Positions 1-12,684 of a stretch of DNA of 64,000 nt are shown in pieces (within the stretch, counting starts at the first letter, position 1; every line of letters begins with the position of its first letter). The notes beneath the pieces are model-generated. The model worked only from the letters and a program-made list of their open reading frames with translations. It searched no databases and was not told the origin of the DNA. The stretch is from Balanoglossus misakiensis. Its lineage: Eukaryota; Hemichordata. The DNA lies in contig CM082587.2 in the NCBI GenBank assembly GCA_040954595.2, positions 5,270,001 through 5,334,000 on the forward strand, given 5' to 3'. Made by a program: the position numbers and the translations under genes.

Positions 1-434
1 CAGCTATTGAACCATTGAAAGAGCATCGGATTTATTGTGTGGCGCTCAGCTGTTTATGGGATCTGGTGCAGAACAGGTCTATGGCGATTAATAAAGCTAC
101 TTTTGGGGCGATCGCCTTCGCCGAAACGTCGGATATTGGCACGTCCAACCACAAGGGATGGTTTGCAGTTGCACATCTCAACAGCAACGCCTCAACTTGA
201 GAAATCGACAACCAGTTGACCAATCGGCTTGGTGATATGAACACACAGTAAGAGTTGATCGGATCGGAAGTTTGGAACCTTGACAAAAAGTTTAACATGA
301 AACCGCTCCCGAATCACACAGTTGCAAAACAGTGACTAAATGTTGTATAACCTGCTTTTAGAACTAGAGGAAAACACCGATCTTTAATTCCGGATTTCTT
401 TGCGATAAAGATTCCGAGAGGAGACCAAACTTAC
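1..434 (-). other. Laminin gamma intron 1 (part)
   Basis: This stretch follows the GTAAGT donor at 434-429 and has no continuing laminin-like frame. Short open frames on both strands look like chance. I see no other feature. Confidence 0.6.
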
Positions 435-885
435 CAAGTGGTAGTGTCAAGTTGACCATATGCGGGTACTGGATGTCTCTCAACATCGTTTCGCTCTGCC
501 ACCAGGTCGGATCAAAGTCACTGTGAAAGTCTGTCATAAACTCTGGCGGGTGCCTGTGACCCGCCCGATCATCGTTGCATTCATGGCAGGACTTGGTAAC
601 ATTGGTCACTCCGGTCTGATGGCAGTAATAATCGGGCCGATTCCTGAGGCCACAAGTGTTGGTCGAGCGGATCTTCACACTGTAGGCTGCGTTCACGAAC
701 TCGGCGATGCATCGCTGCGGTCTTCCCTGTTGGTCGTAGCATGCACTTCGACTCATGGGCTGGGCTATACTACACTGGACCAACAATGCAAAAAGTGATA
801 GTCTAGCTAGGGAAAGAACGGTCGGGAAGGAAACCTTCGCAAAGTTATGTGACCTACTGCCAGCCATAGTCCTTCTCGCCGCCAT
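435..885 (-). CDS. LAMC1: Laminin gamma chain, first coding exon (partial gene)
   Basis: This exon encodes the N-terminus of a secreted basement-membrane laminin gamma chain. The ATG at 885 opens 150 codons: a hydrophobic signal peptide ending near SIAQ (about residue 42), then the start of the laminin N-terminal (LN) domain. Segments such as GRPQRC, EFVNAA, TNTCG, QTGV..VTKSCH and TWWQS match laminin gamma better than the related netrins, whose LN domains I compared from memory. The exon ends at 435 with a good GTAAGT donor (434-429), leaving one base of the split codon. Intron 1 fills 1-434, and the rest of the gene lies off the left edge. A second in-frame ATG at 867 is possible. The start sits in a YY1-like ATGGCGGC context. 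DHX9 lies immediately upstream on the same strand. Assignment to gamma is firm; gamma-1 versus gamma-3 is less so. Confidence 0.85.
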
Positions 886-1459
886 TCTCCAAAGTTGACA
901 GCAATGGTAGAAGTTTGGCGCTGGGCATTCTGGGTCAAAAGGCGTCACCTCGGACTATTCCAAACTTTCTCACAGGGTGAGTCAGGGCCGGGCTGCAGAG
1001 GGCTCGGAATATTATTTGTTGCTGCAGATTTGACGATTAAAATACGATTCTGCTGTTGTATCTGGACATTGGCAAGATGTGTTTTATTTCTCGCAACAAA
1101 TCTAACGCATTGGAGACCATTATCCTAGTATGTGTCATGTTTTTACAAGCTGCATAGACATACTTTGCAGTCATAACCTCATACTCTTCAATTCCAATGG
1201 TTACTGCTGTTTTGAACAGAAAATACCAAAATGACAACTTATGTATCTTTTTGCAAATAATTTATTGTCACATTTAAGTTCACCAAGCACAACATTTCAA
1301 AGAAATACATGACAGTTGAAAGCTGACACTGTTTGATTGAATATATCATCTGTTCAAAACATGGAAAAACAAAACTTGTCTGACGCACTAAGATTTGCTC
1401 ACTGGGAACAATTCAGAGATCACACCAATCCCAAAGTGTTGCTACCCACCCACAGTTCT
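886..1459. other. DHX9-laminin intergenic gap, DHX9 3' UTR and laminin 5' region
   Basis: Only 574 bases separate the DHX9 stop from the laminin start codon, both on the minus strand. The gap must hold the DHX9 3' UTR and the laminin promoter and 5' UTR. No further gene is visible. Confidence 0.7.
1261..1266 (-). terminator. Likely DHX9 polyadenylation signal
   Basis: The minus strand reads AATAAA here, about 195 bases past the DHX9 stop codon. It is the first good canonical signal downstream. Confidence 0.55.
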
Positions 1460-4400
1460 TCAGTAACCCCCACCTCTGCCATAGCCACCACCCCTGCCTC
1501 TAAATCCACCCCCACCCCCTTGGTACCCATACCCACCACCCCCTCTGTAACCACCACCCCCTCTGTACCCTCCTCCATTGCCACCCCTGAAACCTCCCCC
1601 GCCCCCTCGGTAGCCACCGCCTCCTCCATATCCACCTCCACCAAATCTTGGTCTGTTGCCTAGGTAACCGCCACCTCCATAACCTCCCGGTGATGAAAAT
1701 CTTGGACGTTGAGCTGATGGGGGACCAAACCTGGAATGGCAACAAAAAGTACAAATCAATGCTAATTGCATTTCTTCCAGTCCAGATTTACATAGTTCAC
1801 CCAAACATATCTGAAGGCTTCAATAAGATGCTGTGTGCAAGAAATGGTATTCCCCCAGAACTCACCCTGACGGTCCACCCTCCTTGACACCGGAAGGCGC
1901 GTTCTCAACGCCGAATTTGCCAGCGTTGGGTCTGGACAGCATTTTGATGGCAGTGATCAATTTGTCCTCTTCGTCGGCGGGGGCGTCGACGCTCTCCGGG
2001 TCGCTGGAGATCTTGATGATCAGTCTCTCTATCGCAGGACGCAGTGCTACAATCTTGGCCGCTGTCTGGTGCGGCATGTTCAGATTGATCCTGTGAACAG
2101 AGGGTTTGGACATTGACAACTGATCATCAACAATACTTGGCTGTTTTTTTTTTTCAAATCTGGTCACAAAGACACCACCTGGCACTTTGAAGGCACTGAC
2201 AGTTGGAACACAAAGCAGCTGGCAAAACGCTGGAAGACAGGGATGTGCCCCTGGGGACAGAGCTAGACTTACCAGTCGTCCAACTTGATGATGCCATTAC
2301 TGGAGTCCACAGCCCTCGCTCCGAACAACAACAACTGCAGCGGTGACACCATGGTCATCTGTTTGGCCGAGACTGCACGCGTACGCAACTGAAACCGAAA
2401 CCAGACAACAATCATTAATGGGGAGACGTTCTTGAATGTGGGGGAAATCCTAGTGTCAAGCATGCATTCTTATCATAATGTAACTTTGAAGTCTTCATTT
2501 TCTGTTGATTTGTTCAGATTGATACCAACAGTGATGCCAGAAGTGTAAGGCAAGCAGCCTACAGACAAGTCTAGTATTCCAGACAAGTCTAGTATGTCCA
2601 GTGGGATTTTCCTTCATAAGCCAAACACTAATCCTCCCCAAGCACCCCAGTGGCATTCTAGACGTACCTTCTCGCCGAACACGAAGAACGGCGACGGGAA
2701 ATTCTGATCTCGGTTGCTGCAGTTGACGGAGTGCTTGTGGATCAGGGCGGCTTTGCCTTCCGTGGTCAGAATTTTCCGCTTCTCCTTGTGGTAGCAGACG
2801 TTGGGATAGAGGCCCATCACCAGCAGAGTGATGATCACGTCCAGCTTGGCGTCGGGACCCGTGAAGTTGAAGATCTGGGGCGCAACACAGTCTGGAAGGG
2901 GAGGCAGAAAAAGAGACGTAGTGATCAGTTGGCTAGTTTGTAACACACCTTATCTGCAGACAGTTTTCTCAACACTATATCCACTTCCTCCCTCAGTGCA
3001 AGAATTTTATTTTCACGCAAATGTTCACCATCATATAACACTTTTAAACACCATACCTTCTGGGAAATCAGAGCTGACAAGAATGTCTTTCAACTGATTC
3101 TGAAAAAAAATGAAAAAGAAGTGATTTACTAATAACATAAGTCTCATTTCGCTCCTGCAAATAAATCCAGGGTTACGAAGGCTCGTTCTTCCCCAAGACT
3201 TACTTTGGCTTCAGCTGTCATTCTCAGTGTTGGCATTGAGAGGGACTTGGAATCACAGAATCTGCTCTCGCTGTCCTCACCATATGATCTGTACATGAAT
3301 AAAAGCACCGATAGTTTCACCGATAGTTTCAGGTAATTTGAAAACTTCCACAGCACTGATATATGAAAGACAGATTTTCTGGTACCAGAGGTGCCTTTAA
3401 TAGACAGGTTTCACTGTAGTTTAAATCACAACAATGACATTCTCCTCAATACATGTACTCCTCCCCTTAGTGGAGTGCGCACGAAAACTCAACCTACCTG
3501 GCTTCTTCCCATGCTTGGTGGGCATTCAACATGGCCACGTGGTCGCTGTAACGGGTGCCAGCATACTGCCGGTGGACCCAGTTCAGGCGTTTGGTGTCGG
3601 TGACAAACGGCTCCGGGAAGCAGGTGCTGGCCGCGATGGTGCAGACAGCATCGGCGAGACTGTGCAGAGAGATGCAGATATTCTTGTCAGTATTGGTTAT
3701 TACTGTTCTGGGAGGGGGAGGGGAGCGGGCTAAGATTGGCCAAAAGACCGTGTAGGTAGTTCAGACAATGACCACTCCATGCAATACTTACTAGAACTGG
3801 CAAGACAACACAATAGTCTTGCCTAGGCGTGGCTCGATCGGCAACTTGGCCAAGATGCGACCTAGGGGAGTCAGCTCATCGTTGCTATCTAAGGCATTCA
3901 TTTCTGAAAAATAAAAATATATTTGTGAGTTGGCAGTGATATATTTGTGAGTTGGCAGTGACACACCCACATACACGCACACACACGCCACAGAAAATCC
4001 TAGAAGTCGCTTTACCTCGCAGTAAGACTTCTGCTTCAATGACAGCATCGATGGGAGGCGGTTCAATCGCCTTGGACAGGAACGGTCCAATTCCACCGAG
4101 GCGCAGCAACTTGATGGCGAGAGACAACTCGTGCAGCGGTGTACGCAAGATCTCCGGCGTGGAGTGTGTGTCCAGTCTGTGGAGACAGATGATGTTCACA
4201 AGGGTCGTTTAGATTTTTGGTTGTACACCAACAATTCAGTTCATTAATAATGAATGGAATTATTCTTACAAATTTTGGTTGTCACCAAATATACACTGAA
4301 ATCATTTCGCTGTACTGACTCAAACCGTCTTCTGATTTGGCAGTGTATCATAACAAAGAGCCACGTTCAAAGCAACATCACAAAGACATACTCACTTTGC

Positions 4401-5750
4401 AAATCTGGCCCTGCTGCAGAGATGAAAACTGAAGCCTGGCCTCACTCTTCCAGCACGGCCTCGTCTCTGTTCCAAGTTGGTTTTGGACGCCCACACGGTG
4501 GCGTAGTTCGTCATGTTGTTGTGCGATGTGAACAGTTTCATCTTTGCCCTTAAAAAGGAGAAACACACATCAATTCTCACAACCTTAAATAGCTGTGTGC
4601 TCCCTAGGCCAGTGATACAAATGTGGTCTGCAGAATTTCAACAGGGCAGCATTCTACCGTGTAGGAAAGCGTATGCATATATACTCACTTGCAAGAATCA
4701 ATGACAAAGACCACATCATTGATGGTGATACTCGTCTCTGCAATGTTGGTGGACAGGATGATCTGTGGAAAGAGACAAGTTACTTATCAGGTCCCAAATC
4801 ACAGCAGCCAAAGTCATGCTGTTTTATATACACATGTACATGTACTATTTCCAGCAGAAACTAAAATGTACTCAGAGAGTATTTCTGCCCTTGACTGCGT
4901 GACTATTTCCTACTACGACTGACCTCAATGCTGCCCCCCCCCCCCCTTCCCAATACCCACCTTTGTGACTCCATCAGGTACAGGCTCAAACACCCTGTGT
5001 TGGTCTTCTCTGGGTATTTGAGAATGCAGTGGTAAAATAGCATAGTTTCGACCTCCTGAAATACAAATAGTATAACGGAAGGATTCAATTTGTTGTGGTG
5101 ATGGTGGCTGCTGTTTGTGATTTGACAGTTGCTGGGTTGAGAAAAAAAAAACTGACCAAACTCCGGATGGTCCTGCAGATGCCTCATCAGAGCAAAGATG
5201 AGATTCCAACCAGGCAGAAACACCAGAACTGCACCAGGGACGCCCAGCGACTTGATGTACTTCAGCAGTGCCTGCAACAGCGAGTAAAATATGACAGATG
5301 AAGAAAACGAGACATTTAAAAAAAAATCAAGACAAGGAAATTTCAACTGATAAACTAGCGGGGAGTTTGTTGAAGACTTCATCATTGGTAAATTTTTGGG
5401 GTGAATTTTTAATAAGGGAATATAAACAGGAAACATACGCCAATTTCAGAAAGTTATTTACCTCGATAAGTTCAAATGACATTTCTTTTTCACTCATATT
5501 TGCCATGGCAGCTTTGGTAGCAGGGCTATAGTCTCCACTGATCACTTTGTTCAGGTTCTCCTGTATTGGAAAAATATCACAGAGCAAATTCAGGAAAAAT
5601 TATCAAAATTAACAAACAAATGTCTGTATATCCACAGGTATGTGTATGCTAGTATGTGTGCCCCAATGCATCAGTGGTCTTGTCTGTTCTACCCAGAATG
5701 AATGAATGAATGAATGAATGAATGAATGAATGAATGAATGAATGAATGAA

Positions 5751-5849
<99 letters not shown>

Positions 5850-8800
5850 ATGAATGAATGAATGAATGACAGAATAGAATGTTGTCAAGACAACAGGTAC
5901 TTACGTCATCATCATCTGGTGTCTCCTCTTCATCTCTGTCTTTCCTCTTGCGACTGTCCGGCGGTGGTACAAACCCCACCATCTGAATGGAATCTTCCAG
6001 ATAGTACTCTGAAAGAACAGGTACAGGTCAACAAGGATTACAATATTTATATTTGTGTAAAGATTTGATACCGGTAGTTTGAATGCAGCTGTCTCCAATA
6101 GCACTCATGCAGTAACAATTTTTCTAATACCATACCTTGTACTGGGTGGGTTCTACCATGGACCTCCACGACGGGACAGTTACCGAAGTATTCCGAGAAC
6201 ATGGTTGTGTCGATAGTGGCCGACATCAGGACGATCCTCATGTCCGGAAAGGCACGCACCATGTCGCGCAGCACAACCAAAAGGAAGTCAGTCTACATGT
6301 AGGGAAAGGGTGCAGTCTCACATCATATATTTTCACTCATATGTTTTCATTGTGAAATCACACATGTAGTATAGTCAGTGCAAAGAAAATAATCCCAGTG
6401 CAAAAATGCAACTGTATCGGGATATCCATTCAACTCCTGAATTGCGGTTCATGTTACTTACATTGATGTCTCTTTCATGGATTTCGTCCACAATAACGTG
6501 AGAAATCCCACGCAACCCTGCTTCCAGCTTACGTAAAAGCGTACCTGAAATCCAAGTAAATTTGTTTGATTTTAGTAATTTCACAAGATTACCTGTTGCT
6601 ATGATACTATAGGGCCACACTGTACTCTATCAAAGTTATACAATCACCTCTATGGTAATTAATTAACCAAGTCTTGTGCGATCATCATCTCGCACAGACA
6701 GAAAACACCACTGATAAATTACAACCACACAACATACCTACAGTACAGAACAACATGGCACCCAAGGCCCTGGGCAATGCCGACTCAAATCGCACCGAGT
6801 AGCCAACACTGATGCCAAGCTGTTCGCCACGTTCAAAGGCAACTCTCTCTGCAACGGACACTGCACTGATACGCCTTGGCTGTCGAGGAAATTCCATGAG
6901 AAAAATAGATTGTTCAGTAGGAGTGTACATGTCATTGTACAAAACATGTAAATACTAGAAGAGGATAACATTATACATATGCCCCTTTAACCCATTTGAC
7001 ACTGAGAAAGAGATGTCGGATATTTACCTGTGTGACAATTATATTGCAGTGTGCTCCCTGGCCCATGTGGATCAGCTCATCAAGAATAAACTGCGGAACC
7101 TACATATGAATCAAAACACAAGAGCTTTTAGACTGAGATAGAATGCACTGTAAGTTGGTTTAAAAGTGTTTGTTGCAGTCCTAATTACCAGAGTTGGCTA
7201 CTACATAGAGGTGGCCACTAACACAGGTTTGACATATATAGTGTCATGTTCATTTAATGACCCCACCACAACCTGATATGATTGTATTGTCGGAATAACA
7301 GAAAACGTAAATGCCATTTTTGCATCTGTGTTCTAATACAAACAGAACGATTATATTTCTGATTTCATTACCTGTGTGGTTTTACCGCATCCAGTCGCAC
7401 CCCTGATGATGATGACCGAGTTGTTGTGCACGGCGTCCAGGATGACTCGCTCAGAATCCTTGACTGGTAAAGCTGCTCGCTCTTGCAACATCTGTGGAGG
7501 AAAGAGCGCGGAGACAATATTCAAACTTTCATTCATTATTCAAAATCTTCGGGGCACCTGTGTACAAGTACAGACCAATCACTGCGTGCAGAGTCACTCG
7601 GAGAGTAACAGACAAGCCAACTCACCTTTTGAAGATCTTGATCGTTATCTTTCTGATGATTGATGGATCGTAGCAGATCTTTGCTGATGTCTTCCAGTGA
7701 TGCCTGAGGGGAGAGAAAGTGCACAGGATTGGAGACGATAACCTGGGGGGAGATAAATAAAACATACATGCATCCATACATCCTTACATACATACATACA
7801 TCCATCCATACATACAGACGCAACCGATCCCATAAGGTCACACTGGTAAATACATGTATGCCTATACAAATGGTACCTAAAATCATGTTTCTGCAAAATC
7901 AAGGGCAACTCGGAATACTCACATACGCCAGTGGTCCCTCGTCAATATTGCAGCTGGTCCAGGGATTCCAGTTCTGCTGGGGCGGAGACCAGGGCACAAC
8001 GCCCGGACCGCTCACCGGATGAGACTCCTGGAATCTCTCCTGCCTTCCCAGAACAATGGACGTGCCGCTGTTGGATTGTTCTTCCTGATGGGAAAAGTGC
8101 AACCAATAACAGGTGAATATGTCTACACGGACAGAATTGCTGCGTGTTTGAGATTTTAACATTGAGAAATCATGTAGAGTTTGATCTATTCTCATGACCT
8201 GCAAACTGCCAGTTCTTGCAAGTTCTTCTCTTTTTTTGTGTGCCCAACTTCCCGTGACATGGAGATTAATCAGCTCTGAAGTGAAAGAACAGTCAGAACA
8301 CGTTTTTTACCTCTTTCACCTCTGAGTTTTCAGGTACTGGCTGGATTCCATAGGCCTCCAACACTTGGGAGAGCCTGCCTTCAAGTTCTGGGTTGACGCC
8401 AACGTTGTAAGGGGCAAGCTGAAAGACAAAATGGATTAAAAGTTCAACCATCACATTCCTTCAAAAAGTTGTAGGCAAACCCACAGAAATGCAAACACTG
8501 GGAAACAGGTCCAAACTACAAAGTTGGAGTCAATGAAGAACACACCTCATCCACCTCTTTCTTCTGTTTCGGTCCGCCGTACGCTTCAACGACACCAAGA
8601 TGATACAGCTGCCTGACCAACGACAGGGCACAGGCTTGCGAGGCAATTTTCTTGTTAGAGCCATGCTCTCGGCCGTACACATCTGCAAATAAAAGAGAAA
8701 AAACAAAACTTGACTGATGCATAAGTTTGATATCACCTCAAAACTATCCACAGTAAGTAACCACCAAAAACACTTGTCAAAAATAAAAATATCGGCACTC

Positions 8801-9944
8801 ACTTCTTTTGAGCTGTTTCACAAAGATTGTCATCTCAGCCACAAAACTCCTGTAAATACAATTGATTGTAAGTTATAAGGCATGCATGGTCAATGCACAA
8901 CAGCATAATTACATGGCTTAAACAACAGATTTTACCAACCTGCACTGTATCGAAGGTGCCATACTGCTATGCTGCACTTTTCATGAAGACAATACACACA
9001 CGTCTTGTAGTCAGTCTCTCCTGTCACAACCTTGGTGTGTTACCTTCAAGTGGTAAAATGACATCAAAAATAACTCATTTTTTTTTTTTTTCGTTCATTC
9101 CATTCCTGTTGCCTGAAAAAGTCTGTTGTGCGACATTCCCAGGCAACTCAAGTTTGAAGTCAAGGTCATTCCAATAGAAATTTCACTGAAATTATTATGT
9201 GTCAATTTTTAGCATAGTTATCGTGTACACTGCAACTTCAATCAAACAAGCCTGTTTCAGTTTTTCAGTTTTGAATTCAACTCCCACAATTCTAGACTGG
9301 AGTGATTCCTGATGTCATTTCCTGTTTCGTAGTCTGAAACGTAACACACCAAGCCGACAGCAAGTTTCGTCGACTGGCTCCTGTTGAATTCTCAGACACA
9401 GCACTTCGGTCTGACCCACCCAACAGACAGCCAGACAGAATTGTGGTATTGGCGCACGAAGCCGGGGTTCGTACACGCAAAGAAGTTCGAAATTCCAGCA
9501 TTCTGAGACACGTTTTTACAGTGACTTTCCATGCACAGGTCAAAAATCTATATTTTCCACAAATGCTGGATTTCTTGTATTCATGAAAAGTGCAGCATAT
9601 TCTGTCAGAAGCCGAATGGTGCATGCATTATGTGTGGACCAATCAGCTTCTTCCGAGTCTCTGTGAGAATCGGTACCTAGGATCTTTTCATACAGAAAAG
9701 AAAATAGGTACAAACTGAGGCACTTCGGGACAAAGAACGAGTCTTGACGACAGCTGTGATGTACGACAGCTGTAGCTCTTTACTGGCGTGTACTGTGTTA
9801 CCTATTATGATCAGGTCCTACTGTGGTGTACTTGTAGTCGGCATTGACCCGATTTGTCTGCATGAATTGATGAAGCCGCGATTTGGCATTATCAAATGTC
9901 CAGTTTCCGTGGAGACCAGCATTCAGATCAACACTCTCACTCTG

Positions 9945-9981
<37 letters not shown>

Positions 9982-11224
9982 AAATAAATAATTAAATAAA
10001 TAAAGCCAAAAGTTACAGCTAATGTCCCTTTAATGCCTGGCGTTTTCCTTATGTTGCGTACAAGTACATTTACTGGGTTGGGAAACTCCCACACTCCCCA
10101 TATATTAATGCACTGTTTGTGATCGGAAAGCATTTTACCTCCTCAAACTTTTTCTTATCGCCAACAGCGTCAAAATACTTCTGTCTGAAATCAGCGTGAC
10201 CCCCTCCGGGCTGGTTCGGATCAAACAGTGAAGGGATAGTGGTACTGGGCTGTGGTGTCCCACCAGATAAACCTAGGGTGTTTTAAGCAAAAGCACAATT
10301 TTAATGAAGTTAGTACATTCCACTAGTAGTCCTGCATCCTCAACACTATGCACTCACAAACCCTTCGTTGATGTGGTCTGGAATCTCCTCCTGTAGTACA
10401 CTGCGACCTTGCTAATCAACACTGCCAAATAGACTTGCTTGAAATAAGAGATAACTCAATTTGAAAGCCTGAATGTTCATTGGTTATCTATACTCTTGGG
10501 TCTTAAACAGGAAGACCCGAAACAAACAGGTATATCCAGACGATGCATGTGTACGTGTATTCACACTCACCTTCCACAACATGCGGAGGTGGGGCAACTC
10601 CGGGAGGGAGCTCAGTACCCCCTCCTCCTCCATCACCACCACCACCTCCTCCTCCTCCACCATCAGTCTGTACATCCCCTCCTCCCAATCCAAGAGGAGC
10701 CATCTGCGAGAAAATAAAATTATTATGACATAAAGTTGTATTATGGCATTCTTTCCCAGGTAAATATATGTTGCAAAATTTGGAGTTGACCTCATGATGG
10801 CGCTGTTCACACTCACCCCAGTCTGGGGCACCTCTGCCGCCTGCACATTGCCTGTTCTTACAAGGTAGTTAACAAAGTCCCTGGCCGCGTTTGCCTGTGC
10901 ATCTTTCTTACTTGTGGAGTTACCGACACCTATGTAGTCGAAGCCTTCAACTCTGACCTGTGAAGTATGAAGTAAACATTGATTTTTATGAGGTCCGTGA
11001 GAATGCTTATCATAATCATGACCTCTTGTGTGAAAATCGTGGTTGTGTATTAAGAGAATATCATACTTTCTACACATTCATTTCGACAGCAAGTAAAGGC
11101 CTGATTTTCTTACTTCGCACATGAACCGCTGGCGGTGTTTAGAACCCGCTGTCTTGAATTCATAGTTTGGTACAACTTTCCTCTTCCCACAGTAGGAATA
11201 CAGGAAGTTCTTGATTTCTGCCAT
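1460..11224 (-). CDS. DHX9: ATP-dependent RNA helicase A (DHX9), complete, 30 coding exons
   Basis: DHX9 is a nuclear DEIH-box helicase that unwinds RNA and R-loops. Exons (minus strand, in order): 11224-11114, 10957-10817, 10703-10571, 10272-10139, 9941-9802, 8849-8803, 8682-8546, 8418-8311, 8084-7923, 7703-7626, 7491-7372, 7099-7028, 6879-6738, 6544-6462, 6292-6136, 6008-5905, 5560-5462, 5271-5157, 5055-4961, 4762-4689, 4548-4396, 4176-4016, 3903-3792, 3659-3498, 3288-3204, 3099-3057, 2891-2668, 2388-2273, 2090-1866, 1730-1460. All phases agree; the 3804-base CDS gives 1267 aa, against 1270 in human. The protein has dsRBD1 (residues 1-70), dsRBD2 (about 185-265), the VPWSPP..WNPW linker, Walker A GATGCGKT (428-435), DEIH (528-531), SAT (560-562), the QRRGRAGR motif VI, an OB-fold region and an RGG/GY-rich tail (about 1178-1267). 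Exon 3 encodes a long Gly run. All helicase motifs are intact. Confidence 0.97.
5690..5868. repeat. (ATGA)n/(ATAA)n tetranucleotide array in a DHX9 intron
   Basis: Tandem ATGA units pass into a long ATAA run and back to ATGA, inside the intron between 5561 and 5904. The LFIY-type frames it creates on the minus strand are artefacts of the repeat. Confidence 0.95.
7759..7815. repeat. CATA/CATC tetranucleotide repeat in a DHX9 intron
   Basis: Imperfect CATA and CATC tetranucleotides lie in the DHX9 intron 7704-7922. Confidence 0.8.
8969..9598. repeat. Inverted repeat flanking about 590 bp in a DHX9 intron
   Basis: A perfect 19-base arm at 8969-8987 recurs inverted at 9580-9598. The enclosed DNA has no recognised protein. 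It could be a non-autonomous DNA element or a chance or old inversion. I saw no clear target-site duplication. Confidence 0.45.
9943..10003. repeat. (AAAT)n array in a DHX9 intron
   Basis: Tandem AAAT units with occasional AATT variants lie directly upstream, on the minus strand, of the acceptor of the exon starting at 9941. The array therefore occupies the polypyrimidine-tract position. Confidence 0.9.
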
Positions 11225-12684
11225 TGCACCTTTAATTTTTAGAAGAAACGGGTATTTTAAATTAACTTTAAATAGGGATACATACACAACCACAGGCTCT
11301 GGAATACCACTAACCTAGGGGGCCCGATTAAACACCGGGCCCCCCAGGTACGTGGTATTCCAGAGCCTGTGCATTGATCATACACAAGTATCGTTTCCAT
11401 GGATTTTTGTTTACATCACGTTACTTCCATGTCACGTGATCGCGGACATGTTGATCGGACATTGTTGTAAATTACACAACCAACTGCTTTGCTTGTTTTT
11501 TGAAAGGCAAGGGTCAAAACAGGCTTTGTCGAGACCGTGTAGCTATGCAAAGACTATCGGTAAATGAAACAAAATGGCGACTTCCATGAAAACGACATCG
11601 CGTCTGGTGCGGCATGTAAAATAAACGGAATACGGATGTCTGCATTTTTCTATCCACTCAAACTTGCTCGATTCTCTGCATTATTACAGGCGAGTTTGCA
11701 TAAAAGCCTCTTGCCTTCAGCTTGTCAAAGATAGAGGCACACTTACCCAGATCGGATGGACTGAAACCAGCTGCGTGTACTTCCGGGTGGACGTACGTAA
11801 AAGAAAGCGAAATGCTGTTACGACTCGTGGTGGCGCTGTACACACAATAATTCCTCGCACATCGTGTATGTTCTCACAGAACAAACCCGATTTAACGTTG
11901 TTAAAATAAATTCTGAAATGGCATCATGTATATGTGTAAATACTCAACTAATGGGGACTATATATATTTGACATTGAGTCTCCGATATGACAGCCAGATA
12001 TGACAGGAGACTGGTGAAAAATCATAATGGCACAATGAAATTTACAAATCGGTCAAACTTGATATCGACAGCTGTATCGACAGCCTGTCGAGTAGGCCCT
12101 AATTCTCTCCATCTGAAGGAAGATAATAAAGAATTCTAATGTTTCAACTTTATATTTATACAGAAAAAAATGTCAGTATACATTGCTAACCTATATAAGA
12201 AAAACATATCACCGAGGTTTATTCACACCCGTGTTAATTCAGCAAACACTTTTTGTGATGGAAATCAAATCAACTAGTGATAGTGAGGCGTCCCCCCTGA
12301 AAATAATTTCCAGCTACATCAGTCGGGGGGAATCGCGACCGCTGTTTTTAAAATTCGAGGACCTTTGATCCTAACCGAAGGGGTCAGCCGTTTCACTTTC
12401 TCTGCATTGGTGACTTGCCAACTTACTGACCGTGAGAGTTAGTGCAGCCCTACGTCACCGGTTACGTAACCCAGTCAGGGCTGCATGCATGCATGACCGA
12501 ATCATTCGCACGGAGGCGCTGGGAGGCGGTGATATCGATTAACCGGCGTAGGCTAACACACACACACACACAAGCCGAGGCGTCCCAGCACATCAACGGA
12601 CGGCGAGCGGTGTCAGACAACTCGGCGATGTGTTGGTCGAGAATCCCCTCTCTCTCGTACCGTTACCTGTTCCGACCCGCCACC
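11225..12684. other. Divergent intergenic region between DHX9 and the first sialyltransferase
   Basis: DHX9 (minus) and the first ST8Sia-like gene (plus) diverge from this 1.46-kb gap, which must hold both promoters and 5' UTRs. It contains a hairpin at 11291-11371, an AAAATGGCG YY1-like core near 11570 and a short CA repeat near 12556-12572. Open frames here, such as 11658-11843 minus, resemble no known protein. Confidence 0.65.
11291..11371. repeat. Long hairpin near the DHX9 5' end
   Basis: Perfect 20-base arms (11291-11310 and 11352-11371) continue inward through an imperfect GC-rich stem (GGGGGCCCG against CGGGCCCCC) around a short AT-rich loop. It starts 67 bases upstream of the DHX9 ATG, so it lies in the 5' UTR or core promoter. 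A fold-back MITE remnant or a regulatory hairpin are both possible. Confidence 0.75.

Noticed and set aside
435-885. Netrin instead of laminin
   Set aside because: Netrins share the LN fold, but QTGV..VTKSCH and TWWQS match laminin gamma, as does the DHX9 neighbour.
5649-5982. Minus-strand frames rich in LFIY repeats
   Set aside because: They are translations of the tetranucleotide array in a DHX9 intron.
9292-9624. 110-codon minus-strand frame in a DHX9 intron as a nested gene
   Set aside because: It has no recognisable domain; it begins inside the right arm of the inverted repeat and may be element debris.
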